Of a DNA stretch of 64,000 nucleotides, positions 43,663 to 57,943 are shown piece by piece. A model generated the notes under the pieces. That model made no database searches. It was not told where the DNA came from and saw nothing but the letters and a program-made list of their open reading frames with translations. Positions within the stretch are counted from its first letter, which is position 1. Each line of letters begins with the position of its first letter. Source of the DNA: Nemertoderma westbladi (lineage: Eukaryota; Xenacoelomorpha; Nemertodermatida; Nemertodermatidae); the NCBI GenBank assembly GCA_032718475.1, contig JAUCBJ010000179.1:1-64000 (forward strand), in the 5' to 3' direction. Both the position numbers and the translations under genes were made by a program.

Positions 43663-44563
43663 CCGCTAGAGGGCCACATGTCTAAACATTAAATGGCCAC
43701 CCATTTCTTTGCTTTTAATCCGTTTAAGCTGAAACTTGGGAAGTATGTACTAGACCATTAGCTGTAAATTTCAAAGGAGGCTAATCTGTCTGCAGTTCTC
43801 CAGTCTGCCGCTAGAGGGCGAAATGTCCCGAATGTGAAATTATTCTTCCATTTAGTTGTTTATGATCTGATTACGCTGAAACTTGTCATATATGTACTAG
43901 ATGACATCCTGAGTCTTTGTGTGGATTGTAATCGGTCCGAAGTTTTCCAGTCTCCCGCTAGAGGGCCACATGTCTAAACATTAAATGGCCACCCATTTCT
44001 TTGCTTTTAATCCGTTTAAGCTGAAACTTGGGAAGTATGTACTAGACCATTAGCTGTAAATTTCAAAGGAGGCTAATCTGTCTGCAGTTCTCCAGTCTGC
44101 CGCTAGAGGGCGAAATGTCCCGAATGTGAAATTATTCTTCCATTTAGTTGTTTATGATCTGATTACGCTGAAACTTGTCATATATGTACTAGAAGACATC
44201 CTAAGTCTTTGTGTGGACAGTAATCGGTCCGGAGTTTTCGAGTCTGCCGCTAGAGGGCGAAATGTAGGAAAGTGATAACCTTTGCGAATTCCTTGATCTT
44301 AATCTATTTAAGCTGAATTTTGGAATATACAGTACCGGTATGTACTAGACCACATGCCTCGTCTTTGTGAGGAAGGTGATCGATCCGTAGTTCTTTAATA
44401 TGCCGCTAGAGGGCTAAATGTATGAAAGTGAAAACCTTCCAACATTTCGTTATTTATGATCCGTCAATCGGAAACTTGGTAGATATGTAATAGACCATAG
44501 GATGTGGCTTTGTAGGGAAACTAATCCTTCCTTCTTCAGTTACCCAGTCTCCCGCTAGAGGGT
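43663..44563 (+). repeat. Seven CTCF-like motifs at ~146-bp spacing (E1 copy B)
   Basis: CCGCTAGAGGGC starts at 43663, 43808, 43955, 44100, 44247 and 44403; the last copy at 44552 ends in T. The spacings are the same as in copy A, and the third motif here is CCGC where copy A has CCGG. Confidence 0.85.
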
Positions 44564-45038
44564 TAACGTTTTCCGGGAAAATCTTCTCCTATGTTTTTAT
44601 AATCCTTTCGAGTTGATACTTAGCATTAACTCATTTCACGTGCTGCGCGAAGGCCCCACTTCGTGTTTGTTATGTACTTGGCAAAGAATAGTAACCCGAA
44701 ATACTCCCGGTATGCAGAGAGTATTGGTATTCTTGCTCTTGTTCGTAATTCAGTTCCAGTGTAGTCCTTGATTCTTGCATTGTACACGGATCGTAAGCCG
44801 TAATTTTGTATTTTTTCGAGTTTGTATAACATTTCTTTGTGGCCGTGGACGTTATGTAAGGATAGCATAAGATAGCAACAATACTGATGATACGGCAGTA
44901 CAAGTGATTTATAGAGATTTTGTTTCGTTTTTAGAGGTAGTTGACCCTTAATTTTCCTAAGGCATGATATTCCGAGAGACATTTTTTGGATGATGCGATT
45001 AATATGAGGTTTCCATTCGAGCTTGTTATCGAATTAAT

Positions 45039-46654
45039 AGCAGTTAATTAGTTAAATTAAAATGAATTAAGTTGGTTAGGGTAAAAACAGCATTTTCAAC
45101 ATGGCTTAATGGAAATTAATTATTTGATAGTAGGATATAAATAATTATACTTAAAAATTATACAGCTGTAATCCCCATACTCCATTCCATTATAGTATTA
45201 ATTAGTTCAAGTGATTTGCTTTAAGAAATGTGTATTTAATGGATCTAAACGTAAGTTATCAAAATGCATCTCGTCACTCTATACATCCAAGCATACTTGC
45301 TATTGCCTATTACTGTAGTTGGAAACCAGTCCAATCATCTCGCCACTACTTGGCAACGGGTAATTACATCTATAGGGCCGAGGCAGGCGCTACAAGTGTA
45401 CTTTCATTAATCCTCTGTGGTCCTTTGGGTTGGGGTGGTGTAGATTGAGAGGGCGGTTGAAGCAAGGGGGGAACTTTCCTCTCTTCTTTGATTTATTCTT
45501 ATCGGCGGTTTGGTTAAACTTCTTAATCATTTATTTAAATTTATTAAATACCGATTTTGGGATAGAATTGCTCAATTTTAATCTGTACCTGATAACTGAG
45601 CCTCGTGCTACGCGAAGGCCCCACGAACGTGTCCTTGAGTGTGTATTGTGTATAAATTATAGCCTTATAATGATGAATTACCAATTGAGCTTTCTGGCTA
45701 TTACAGAACAAGAACTTTAGACTTTAATTTTTAATTTATGAAAATTTAATGTCTAACATCTTAGGGGCCCAAGTCATCCCCAGCGCGGTTAGTCCAAATG
45801 TCAAGACGCTACACATATCAAAGGCGTCCGGAGCCATCTACGTTTTTTTTGGAGGGGGTGGGAGCGAACACCTAAGCAACAAAAGAACACATGTACTACA
45901 TAAGGTGCCCCCCCCCCCCCCCCCACCCCTTGGGAGTCTCCTCCAATATGGATTAAAATGGTTTTGTTAGTATACTGTATGCATTGAAATTATACATTTA
46001 TTAATATGAATGGGAGAATCTTTTAGGCTCGTTAAGCCAAGGAATGCCTGTTCACCACCATGGGTGATCTTCCACAGTAAACCCTTCCACTCTGTTTCCC
46101 AAGTTGCCTTGGTTCCCATTTATCAATATATATATTTAGTTAGTTCTAATGTTGTTTTTCATGGACAAATTTAAATTTCCCCCAATTTTTCAAATTTTTT
46201 TCTCAATAAAGACGTAGCATCTTTATAAATTCTACTCCTGCGTCATTTTTAAATAAATTCGACTGGTGTTGACCTTTCGTTAAACTACAGTAAAAAAGGT
46301 TTATCCGCCATATTTTTACGGACGTTTATTTCCATTTACGTGGGTCAGTCAAGCTCGATAAAATTAAATGGCGCTTCTTCTTGAGTATTTTAGAATTACT
46401 AACGGAGTCAAGGATCGGTGGCTTTACCTTCGCTGTCCTGTGTTATTTTTAACAAATTTAACGAAATTGATAATTTAGTTGCATCAATCTGGTATTGGCT
46501 GTCACATTGGTTCAAGTAACTTTGGGATTGTTATCTACGCAGGCAACATTGTCCTTCTTTGTCCCTCCATCTCGGGTCTTCATTATGGTTAATATGTTTT
46601 GATTTTGCCAGAAATAACAGAATATAATTCAGCACCAACGTTGATCTTACAATG
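45039..46654. other. No gene; spacer with a terminal module and a C run
   Basis: Contains another GCCTCGTGCTACGCGAAGGC terminal module (45600-45630) of the GTGGGGC family and a C run (about 45907-45924). A repeat at 46005-46060 shares TCTTTTAGGCTCGTT with 21740-21760. No convincing coding sequence. Confidence 0.55.
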
Positions 46655-49600
46655 AGCAAAACAACTTGAGTTCCATTTGGTGCTAGATGGTTCCTTCCGA
46701 ATTACCAGATCGTGCTCAATAATTGTGACAAACTTGCACGGGTAAAGGAAATGAAACAACTTGAGTTCCAATTGCTGCTAAATGGTTCCCTCCGAGTTAC
46801 CAGATCGTGCTAAATAATGGTGACAAACTTACACGGGTAAAGGAAATGAAACAACTTGAGTTCCAATTGCTGCTAAATGGTCACCTCCGAGTTACCAGAA
46901 CGTGCTCAATAATGGTGACTAACTTACACGGGTAAAGGAAATGAAACAACTTGAATTCCAATTGCTGCTAAATGGTCACCTCCGAGTTACCAGAACATGC
47001 TCAAAAATAGAGACAAACTTACACGGGTAAAGGAAATGAAACAACTTGAGTTCCAATTGCTGCTAAATGGTCACCTCCGAGTTACCAGATCGTGCTCAAT
47101 AATGGAGACAAAATTACACGGGTAAAGGAAATGAAACAACTTGATTTCCAATTGCTACTAAATGGTCACCTCCGAGTTACCAGATCGTGCTCAATAATGG
47201 TGACAAACTTACACGGGTAAAGGAAATGAAACAACTTGAGTTCCAATTGCTGCTAAATGGTCACCTCCGAGATACCAGATCGTGCTCAATAATGGTGATA
47301 AACTTACACGGGTAAATGAAATGAAACAACTTGAGTTCCAATTGCTGCTAAATGGTCACCTCCGAGTTACCAGAACGTGCTCAAAAATAGAGACAAACTT
47401 ACACGGGTAAAGGAAATGAAACAACTTGAGTTCCAATTGCTGCTAAATGCTTCCCTCCGTGTTACCAGATCGTGCTCAATAATGGTGACAAACTTACACG
47501 GGTAAAGGAAATGAAACAACTTGTGTTCCAATTACTGCTAAATGGTCCCCTTCGAGTTACCAGATCGTATAATGGTGACAAACTTACACGGGTGAAGGAA
47601 ATGAAACAACTTGTGTTCCAATTACTGCTAAATGGTTCCCTCCGAGTTACCAGATCGTGCTCAATAATGATGACAAACTTACACGGGTAAAGGAAATGAA
47701 ACAACTTGAGTTCCAATTGCTGCTAAATGGTCACCTCCGAGTTACCAGATCGTGCTCAATAATGGTGACAAACTTACACGGGTAAAGGAAATGAAACAAC
47801 TTGAGTTCCAATTGCTGCTAAATGGTTCCCTCCGAGTTACCAGATCCTGCTCAATAATGGTAACAAACTTACACGGGTAAAGGAAATGAAACAACTTGAG
47901 TTACAATTGCTGCTAAATGGACACCTCCGAGTTACCAGAACGTGCTCAATAATGGTTACAAACTTACACGGGTAAAGGAAATGAAACAACTTGAGTTACA
48001 ATTGCTGCTAAATGGTCACCTCCGAGTTACCAGAACGTGCTCAATAATGGTGACAAAATTACACGGGTAAAGGAAATGAAACAACTTGAGTTCCAATTGC
48101 TGCTAAATGGTCACCTCCGAGTTAACAGATCGTGCTCAATAATGGTGACAAACTTACACGGGTAAAGGAAATGAAACAACTTGAGTTCCAATTGCTGCTA
48201 AATGGTCACCTCCGAGTTACCAGATCGTGCTCAATAATGGTGACAAACGTACACGGGTAAAGGAAATGAAACAACTTGAGTTCCAATTGCTGCTAAATGG
48301 TTCCCTCCGAGTTACCAGATCGTGCTCAATAATGGTGACAAACTTACACGGGTAAAGGAAATTAAACAACTTGAGTTCCAATTGCTGCTAAATTGTCACC
48401 TCCGAGTTACCAGATCGTGCTCAACAATGGTGACAAACTTACACGGGTAAAGGAAATGAAACAACTTGAGTTCCAATTGCTGCTAAATGGTCACCTCCGA
48501 GTTACCAGATCGTGCTCAATAATGGTGACAAACTTACACGGGTAAAGGAAATGAAACAACTTGAGTTCCAATTGCTGATAAATGGTTCCCTCCGAGTTAC
48601 CAGATCGTGCTCAATAATGGTGACAAACTTACACGGGTAAAGGAAATGAAACAACTTGAGTTCCAATTGCTGCTAAATGGTTCCCTCCGAGTTACCAGAT
48701 CGTGCTCAATAATGGTGATAAACTTACACGGGTAAAGGAAATGAAACAACTTGAGTTCCAATTGCTGCTAAATGGTCACCTCCGAGTTACCAGATCGTGC
48801 TCAATAATGATGACAAACGTACACGGGTAAAGGAAATGAAACAACTTGAGTTCCAATGGCTGCTAAATGGTTCCCTCCGAGTTGCCAGATCGTGCTAAAT
48901 AATGGTGACAAACTTACACGGGAAAAGGAAATTAAACAACTTGAGTTCCAATTGCTGCTAAATTGTCACCTCCGAGTTACCAGATCGTGCTCAATAATGG
49001 TGACAAATTTACACGGGTAAAGGAAATGAAACAACTTGATTTCCAATTGCTGCTAAATGGTTCGTTCCGAGTTACCAGAACGTGCCCAAAAATAGAGACA
49101 AACTTACACGGGTAAAGGAAATGAAACAACTTGAGTTCCAGTTGCTGCTAAATGGTTCCCTCCAAGTTACCAGATCGTGCTCAATAATGGTGACAAACTT
49201 ACACGGGTAAAGGAAATGAAACAAGTTGAGTTCCAATTGCTGCTAAATGGTTCCCTCCGAGTTACCAGATCGTGCTCAATAATGGTGACAAACTTACACG
49301 GGTAAAGGAAATGAAACAACTTAAGTTACAATTGCTGCTAAATGGTCACCTCCGAGTTACCAGAACGTGCTCAATAATGGTGACTAACTTACACGGGTAA
49401 AGGAAATGAAACAACTTGAATTCCAATTGCTGCTAAATGGTCACCTCCGAGTTACCAGAACATGCTCAAAAATAGAGACAAACTTACACGGGTAAAGGAA
49501 ATGAAACAACTTGAGTTCCAATTGCTGCTAAATGGTCACCTCCGAGTTACCAGATCGTGCTCAATAATGGAGACAAAATTACACGGGTAAAGGAAATGAA

Positions 49601-52600
49601 ACAACTTGATTTCCAATTGCTGCTAAATGGTCACCTCCGAGTTACCAGATCCTGCTCAATAATGGTAACAAACTTACACGGGTAAAGGAAATGAAACAAC
49701 TTGAGTTCCAATTGCTGCTAAATGGTCACCTCCGAGTTACCAGATCGTGCTCAATAATGGTGACAAACGTACACGGGTAAAGGAAATGAAACAACTTGAG
49801 TTCCAATGGCTGCTAAATGGTTCCCTCCGAGTTGCCAGATCGTGCTCAATAATGGTGACAAACTTACACGGGAAAAGGAAATAAACAACTTGAGTTCCAA
49901 TTGCTGCTAAATTGTCACCTCCGAGTTACCAGATCGTGCTCAATAATGGTGACAAATTTACACGGGTAAAGGAAATGAAACAACTTGATTTCCAATTGCT
50001 GCTAAATGGTTCGTTCCGAGTTACCAGAACGTGCCCAAAAATAGAGACAAACTTACACGGGTAAAGGAAATGAAACAACTTGAGTTCCAGTTGCTGCTAA
50101 ATGGTTCCCTACAAGTTACCAGATCGTGCTCAATAATGGTGACAAACTTACACGGGTAAAGGAAATGAAACAAGTTGAGTTCCAATTGCTGCTAAATGGT
50201 TCCCTCCGAGTTACCAGATCGTGCTCAATAATGGTGACAAACTTACACGGGTAAATGAAATGAAACAACTTGAGTTACAATTGCTGCTAAATGGTCACCT
50301 CCGAGTTACCAGAACGTGCTCAATAATGGTGACTAACTTACACGGGTAAAGGAAATGAAACAACTTGAATTCCAATTGCTGCTAAATGGTCACCTCCGAG
50401 TTACCAGAACATGCTCAAAAATAGAGACAAACTTACACGGGTAAAGGAAATGAAACAACTTGAGTTCCAATTGCTGCTAAATGGTCACCTCCGAGTTACC
50501 AGATCGTGCTCAATAATGGAGACAAAATTACACGGGTAAAGGAAATGAAACAACTTGATTTCCAATTGCTGCTAAATGGTCACCTCCGAGTTACCAGATC
50601 GTGCTCAATAATGGTGACAAACTTACACGGGTAAAGGAAATGAAACAACTTGAGTTCCAATTGCTGCTAAATGGTCACCTCCGAGATACCAGATCGTGCT
50701 CAATAATGGTGATAAACTTACACGGGTAAATGAAATGAAACAACTTGAGTTCCAATTGCTGCTAAATGGTCACCTCCGAGTTACCAGAACGTGCTCAAAA
50801 ATAGAGACAAACTTACACGGGTAAAGGAAATGAAACAACTTGAGTTCCAATTGCTGCTAAATGCTTCCCTCCGAGTTACCAGATCGTGCTCAATAATGGT
50901 GACAAACTTACACGGGTAAAGGAAATGAAACAACTTGTGTTCCAATTACTGCTAAATGGTCCCCTTCGAGTTACCAGATCGTATAATGGTGACAAACTTA
51001 CACGGGTGAAGGAAATGAAACAACTTGTGTTCCAATTACTGCTAAATGGTTCCCTCCGAGTTACCAGATCGTGCTCAATAATGATGACAAACTTACACGG
51101 GTAAAGGAAATGAAACAACTTGTGTTCCAATTACTGCTAAATGGTCCCCTTCGAGTTACCAGATCGTATAATGGTGACAAACTTACACGGGTGAAGGAAA
51201 TGAATCAACTTGTGTTCCAATTACTGCTAAATGGTTCCCTCCGAGTTACCAGATCGTGCTCAATAATGATGACAAACTTACACGGGTAAAGGAAATGAAA
51301 CAACTTGAGTTCCAATTGCTGCTAAATGGTCACCTCCGAGTTACCAGATCGTGCTCAATAATGGTGACAAACTTACACGGGTAAAGGAAATGAAACAACT
51401 TGAGTTCCAATTGCTGCTAAATGGTTCCCTCCGAGTTACCAGATCCTGCTCAATAATGGTAACAAACTTACACGGGTAAAGGAAATGAAACAACTTGAGT
51501 TACAATTGCTGCTAAATGGACACCTCCGAGTTACCAGAACGTGCTCAATAATGGTTACAAACTTACACGGGTAAAGGAAATGAAACAACTTGAGTTACAA
51601 TTGCTGCTAAATGGTCACCTCCGAGTTACCAGAACGTGCTCAATAATGGTGACAAAATTACACGGGTAAAGGAAATGAAACAACTTGAGTTCCAATTGCT
51701 GCTAAATGGTCACCTCCGAGTTACCAGATCGTGCTCAATAATGGTGACAAACTTACACGGGTAAAGGAAATGAAACAACTTGAGTTCCAATTGCTGCTAA
51801 ATGGTCACCTCCGAGTTACCAGATCGTGCTCAATAATGGTGACAAACGTACACGGGTAAAGGAAATGAAACAACTTGAGTTCCAATTGCTGCTAAATGGT
51901 TCCCTCCGAGTTACCAGATCGTGCTCAATAATGGTGACAAACTTACACGGGTAAAGGAAATTAAACAACTTGAGTTCCAATTGCTGCTAAATTGTCACCT
52001 CCGAGTTACCAGATCGTGCTCAACAATGGTGACAAACTTACACGGGTAAAGGAAATGAAACAACTTGAGTTCCAATTGCTGCTAAATGGTCACCTCCGAG
52101 TTACCAGATCGTGCTCAATAATGGTGACAAACTTACACGGGTAAAGGAAATGAAACAACTTGAGTTCCAATTGCTGATAAATGGTTCCCTCCGAGTTACC
52201 AGATCGTGCTCAATAATGGTGACAAACTTACACGGGTAAAGGAAATGAAACAACTTGAGTTCCAATTGCTGCTAAATGGTTCCCTCCGAGTTACCAGATC
52301 GTGCTCAATAATGGTGATAAACTTACACGGGTAAAGGAAATGAAACAACTTGAGTTCCAATTGCTGCTAAATGGTCACCTCCGAGTTACCAGATCGTGCT
52401 CAATAATGGTGACAAACGTACACGGGTAAAGGAAATGAAACAACTTGAGTTCCAATGGCTGCTAAATGGTTCCCTCCGAGTTGCCAGATCGTGCTCAATA
52501 ATGGTGACAAACTTACACGGGAAAAGGAAATTAAACAACTTGAGTTCCAATTACTGCTAAATTGTCACCTCCGAGTTACCAGATCGTGCTCAATAATGGT

Positions 52601-55600
52601 GACAAATTTACACGGGTAAAGGAAATGAAACAACTTGATTTCCAATTGCTGCTAAATGGTTCGTTCCGAGTTACCAGAACGTGCCCAAAAATAGAGACAA
52701 ACTTACACGGGTAAAGGAAATGAAACAACTTGAGTTCCAGTTGCTGCTAAATGGTTCCCTCCAAGTTACCAGATCGTGCTCAATAATGGTGACAAACTTA
52801 CACGGGTAAAGGAAATGAAACAAGTTGAGTTCCAATTGCTGCTAAATGGTTCCCTCCGAGTTACCAGATCGTGCTCAATAATGGTGACAAACTTACACGG
52901 GTAAAGGAAATGAAACAACTTGAGTTACAATTGCTGCTAAATGGTCACCTCCGAGTTACCAGAACGTGCTCAATAATGGTGACTAACTTACACGGGTAAA
53001 GGAAATGAAACAACTTGAATTCCAATTGCTGCTAAATGGTCACCTCCGAGTTACCAGAACATGCTCAAAAATAGAGACAAACTTACACGGGTAAAGGAAA
53101 TGAAACAACTTGTGTTCCAATTACTGCTAAATGGTCCCCTTCGAGTTACCAGATCGTATAATGGTGACAAACTTACACGGGTGAAGGAAATGAAACAACT
53201 TGTGTTCCAATTACTGCTAAATGGTTCCCTCCGAGTTACCAGATCGTGCTCAATAATGATGACAAACTTACACGGGTAAAGGAAATGAAACAACTTGAGT
53301 TCCAATTGCTGCTAAATGGTCACCTCCGAGTTACCAGATCGTGCTCAATAATGGTGACAAACTTACACGGGTAAAGGAAATGAAACAACTTGAGTTCCAA
53401 TTGCTGCTAAATGGTTCCCTCCGAGTTGCCAGATCCTGCTCAATAATGGTAACAAACTTACACGGGTAAAGGAAATGAAACAACTTGAGTTCCAATTGCT
53501 GCTAAATGGTCACCTCCGAGTTACCAGATCGTGCTCAATAATGGTGACAAACGTACACGGGTAAAGGAAATGAAACAACTTGAGTTCCAATGGCTGCTAA
53601 ATGGTTCCCTCCGAGTTGCCAGATCGTGCTCAATAATGGTGACAAACTTACACGGGAAAAGGAAATTAAACAACTTGAGTTCCAATTGCTGCTAAATTGT
53701 CACCTCCGAGTTACCAGATCGTGCTCAATAATGGTGACAAATTTACACGGGTAAAGGAAATGAAACAACTTGATTTCCAATTGCTGCTAAATGGTTCGTT
53801 CCGAGTTACCAGAACGTGCCCAAAAATAGAGACAAACTTACACGGGTAAAGGAAATGAAACAACTTGAGTTCCAGTTGCTGCTAAATGGTTCCCTCCAAG
53901 TTACCAGATCGTGCTCAATAATGGTGACAAACTTACACGGGTAAAGGAAATGAAACAAGTTGAGTTCCAATTGCTGCTAAATGGTTCCCTCCGAGTTACC
54001 AGATCGTGCTCAATAATGGTGACAAACTTACACGGGTAAAGGAAATGAAACAACTTGAGTTACAATTGCTGCTAAATGGTCACCTCCGAGTTACCAGAAC
54101 GTGCTCAATAATGGTGACTAACTTACACGGGTAAAGGAAATGAAACAACTTGAATTCCAATTGCTGCTAAATGGTCACCTCCGAGTTACCAGAACATGCT
54201 CAAAAATAGAGACAAACTTACACGGGTAAAGGAAATGAAACAACTTGAGTTCCAATTGCTGCTAAATGGTCACCTCCGAGTTACCAGATCGTGCTCAATA
54301 ATGGAGACAAAATTACACGGGTAAAGGAAATGAAACAACTTGATTTCCAATTGCTGCTAAATGGTCACCTCCGAGTTACCAGATCGTGCTCAATAATGGT
54401 GACAAACTTACACGGGTAAAGGAAATGAAACAACTTGAGTTCCAATTGCTGCTAAATGGTCACCTCCGAGATACCAGATCGTGCTCAATAATGGTGATAA
54501 ACTTACACGGGTAAATGAAATGAAACAACTTGAGTTCCAATTGCTGCTAAATGGTCACCTCCGAGTTACCAGAACGTGCTCAAAAATAGAGACAAACTTA
54601 CACGGGTAAAGGAAATGAAACAACTTGAGTTCCAATTGCTGCTAAATGCTTCCCTCCGAGTTACCAGATCGTGCTCAATAATGGTGACAAACTTACACGG
54701 GTAAAGGAAATGAAACAACTTGTGTTCCAATTACTGCTAAATGGTCCCCTTCGAGTTACCAGATCGTATAATGGTGACAAACTTACACGGGTGAAGGAAA
54801 TGAAACAACTTGTGTTCCAATTACTGCTAAATGGTTCCCTCCGAGTTACCAGATCGTGCTCAATAATGATGACAAACTTACACGGGTAAAGGAAATGAAA
54901 CAACTTGAGTTCCAATTGCTGCTAAATGGTCACCTCCGAGTTACCAGATCGTGCTCAATAATGGTGACAAACTTACACGGGTAAAGGAAATGAAACAACT
55001 TGAGTTCCAATTGCTGCTAAATGGTTCCCTCCGAGTTACCAGATCCTGCTCAATAATGGTAACAAACTTACACGGGTAAAGGAAGTGAAACAACTTGAGT
55101 TACAATTGCTGCTAAATGGACACCTCCGAGTTACCAGAACGTGCTCAATAATGGTTACAAACTTACACGGGTAAAGGAAATGAAACAACTTGAGTTACAA
55201 TTGCTGCTAAATGGTCACCTCCGAGTTACCAGAACGTGCTCAATAATGGTGACAAAATTACACGGGTAAAGGAAATGAAACAACTTGAGTTCCAATTGCT
55301 GCTAAATGGTCACCTCCGAGTTACCAGATCGTGCTCAATAATGGTGACAAACTTACACGGGTAAAGGAAATGAAACAACTTGAGTTCCAATTGCTGATAA
55401 ATGGTTCCCTCCGAGTTACCAGATCGTGCTCAATAATGGTGACAAACTTACACGGGTAAAGGAAATGAAACAACTTGAGTTCCAATTGCTGCTAAATGGT
55501 TCCCTCCGAGTTACCAGATCGTGCTCAATAATGGTGATAAACTTACACGGGTAAAGGAAATGAAACAACTTGAGTTCCAATTGCTGCTAAATGGTCACCT

Positions 55601-57943
55601 CCGAGTTACCAGATCGTGCTCAATAATGGTGACAAACGTACACGGGTAAAGGAAATGAAACAACTTGAGTTCCAATGGCTGCTAAATGGTTCCCTCCGAG
55701 TTGCCAGATCGTGCTCAATAATGGTGACAAACTTACACGGGAAAAGGAAATTAAACAACTTGAGTTCCAATTGCTGCTAAATTGTCACCTCCGAGTTACC
55801 AGATCGTGCTCAATAATGGTGACAAATTTACACGGGTAAAGGAAATGAAACAACTTGATTTCCAATTGCTGCTAAATGGTTCGTTCCGAGTTACCAGAAC
55901 GTGCCCAAAAATAGAGACAAACTTACACGGGTAAAGGAAATGAAACAACTTGAGTTCCAGTTGCTGCTAAATGGTTCCCTCCAAGTTACCAGATCGTGCT
56001 CAATAATGGTGACAAACTTACACGGGTAAAGGAAATGAAACAAGTTGAGTTCCAATTGCTGCTAAATGGTTCCCTCCGAGTTACCAGATCGTGCTCAATA
56101 ATGGTGACAAACTTACACGGGTAAAGGAAATGAAACAACTTGAGTTCCAATTGCTGCTAAATGGTTCCCTCCGAGTTACCAGATCGTGCTCAATAATGGT
56201 GACAAACTTACACGGGTAAAGGAAATGAAACAACTTGAGTTCCAATTGCTGATAAATGGTTCCCTCCGAGTTACCAGATCGTGCTCAATAATGGTGACAA
56301 ACTTACACGGGTAAAGGAAATGAAACAACTTGAGTTCCAATTGCTGCTAAATGGTTCCCTCCGAGTTACCATATCGTGCTCAATAATGGTGATAAACTTA
56401 CACGGGTAAAGGAAATGAAACAACTTGAGTTCCAATTGCTGCTAAATGGTCACCTCCGAGTTACCAGATCGTGCTCAATAATGGTGACAAACGTACACGG
56501 GTAAAGGAAATGAAACAACTTGAGTTCCAATGGCTGCTAAATGGTTCCCTCCGAGTTGCCAGATCGTGCTCAATAATGGTGACAAACTTACACGGGAAAA
56601 GGAAATTAAACAACTTGAGTTCCAATTGCTGCTAAATTGTCACCTCCGAGTTACCAGATCGTGCTCAATAATGGTGACAAATTTACACGGGTAAAGGAAA
56701 TGAAACAACTTGATTTCCAATTGCTGCTAAATGGTTCGTTCCGAGTTACCAGAACGTGCCCAAAAATAGAGACAAACTTACACGGGTAAAGGAAATGAAA
56801 CAACTTGAGTTCCAGTTGCTGCTAAATGGTTCCCTCCAAGTTACCAGATCGTGCTCAATAATGGTGACAAACTTACACGGGTAAAGGAAATGAAACAAGT
56901 TGAGTTCCAATTGCTGCTAAATGGTTCCCTCCGAGTTACCAGATCGTGCTCAATAATGGTGACAAACTTACACGGGAAAAGGAAATTAAACAACTTGAGT
57001 TCCAATTGCTGCTAAATTGTCACCTCCGAGTTACCAGATCGTGGTCAATAATGGTGACAAATTTACACGGGTAAAGGAAATGAAACAACTTGAGTTCCAA
57101 TTGCTGCTAAATGGTCACCTCCGAGTTACCAGAACGTGCTCAATAATGGTGACAAATTTACACGGGTAAAGGAAATAAAACAATTTGAGTTCCAGTTGCT
57201 GCTAAATGGTTCCCTCCAAGTTACCAGATCGTGCTCAATAATGGTGACAAACTTACACGGGTAAAGGAAATGAAACAACTTGAGTTCCAATTGCTGCTAA
57301 GTGGTCACCTCCGAGTTACCAGATCGTGCTCAATAATGGTGATAAACTTACACGGGTAAAGGAAATGAAACAACTTGAGTTCCAATCGCTGCTAAATGGT
57401 CACCTCCGAGTTACCAGATCGTGCTCAATAATTGTGACAAACTTACACGGGTAAAGGAAATAAAACAACTTGAGTTCCAGTTGCTGCTAAATGGTTCCCT
57501 CCAAGTTACCAGATCGTGCTCAATAATGGTGACAAACTTACACGGGTAAAGGAAATGAAACAACTTGAGTTCCAATTGCTGCTAAGTGGTCACCTCCGAG
57601 TTACCAGATCGTGCTCAATAATGGTGATAAACTTACACGGGTAAAGGAAATGAAACAACTTGAGTTCCAATCGCTGCTAAATGGTCACCTCCGAGTTACC
57701 AGATCGTGCTCAATAATTGTGACAAACTTACACGGGAAAAGGAAATGAAACAACTTGAGTTCCAATTGCTGCTAAATGGTCACCTCCGAGTTAGCAGATC
57801 GTGCTCAATAATGGTAATAAACTTACACGGGTAAAGGAAATGAAACAACTTGAGTTCCAATTGCTGCTAAATGGTCACCTCCGAGTTACCAGAACGTGCT
57901 CAATAATGGTGACAAACTTACACGGGTAAAGGAAATGAAACAT
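46655..57943 (+). repeat. 95-bp satellite, about 119 units, with higher-order repetition
   Basis: Each unit contains TTACACGGGTAAAGGAAATG, CAACTTGAGTTCCAATTGCT and GAGTTACCAG. Unit variants (TCACCTCC versus TTCCCTCC, ATCGTGC versus AACGTGC, AAAAATAGAGAC versus AATAATGGTGAC) recur in the same order. Long blocks repeat at distances of 3414, 2175 and 1610 bp, that is 36, 23 and 17 units less small deletions. A 90-bp variant lacking five bases (CGTATAATGG at about 47567, 50981, 51166, 53156 and 54766) keeps a frame open and produces 72- and 84-codon frames that are not genes. Confidence 0.97.

Larger units (their letters stand above)
32237..44668 (+). mobile_element. E1 copy B, split by BEL-2
   Basis: The left part (32237-32361) starts TGTGGGGCGAGCC and contains an 89-base local duplication of the E1 start. 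The right part (43448-44668) continues at exactly the matching base and is nearly identical to 30825-32063, ending GGCCCCACTTCGTGTTT. Without BEL-2 it would be about 1.34 kb. LINE-B flanks it on both sides. Confidence 0.85.
30262..45038 (-). pseudogene. LINE-B (CR1/L2-like) C-terminal fragment, split by two insertions
   Basis: Three pieces on the minus strand form one non-LTR retrotransposon end. 45038-44669 reads DNKLEWKPHINRIIQKMSLG to YFGLLFFAKYIT. 32236-32064 continues with IPFQHLNLPYLP to QLIKLWNDLPHT. 30788-30262 ends the protein (TFKGSLKKHFLSGFERDK, stop) and carries the 3' untranslated part and an (AAT)n tail near 30262-30296. The reading frame resumes across both insertions, within one base of uncertainty at each E1 boundary. 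The first gap holds E1 copy A, the second E1 copy B with BEL-2 inside. The 5' part of the LINE is missing beyond about 45038. Confidence 0.82.

Noticed and set aside
47462-54915. Recurring 72- and 84-codon open frames in the satellite
   Set aside because: They arise wherever a 90-bp deletion variant keeps the frame open; they occur on both strands and have no start context or domain.
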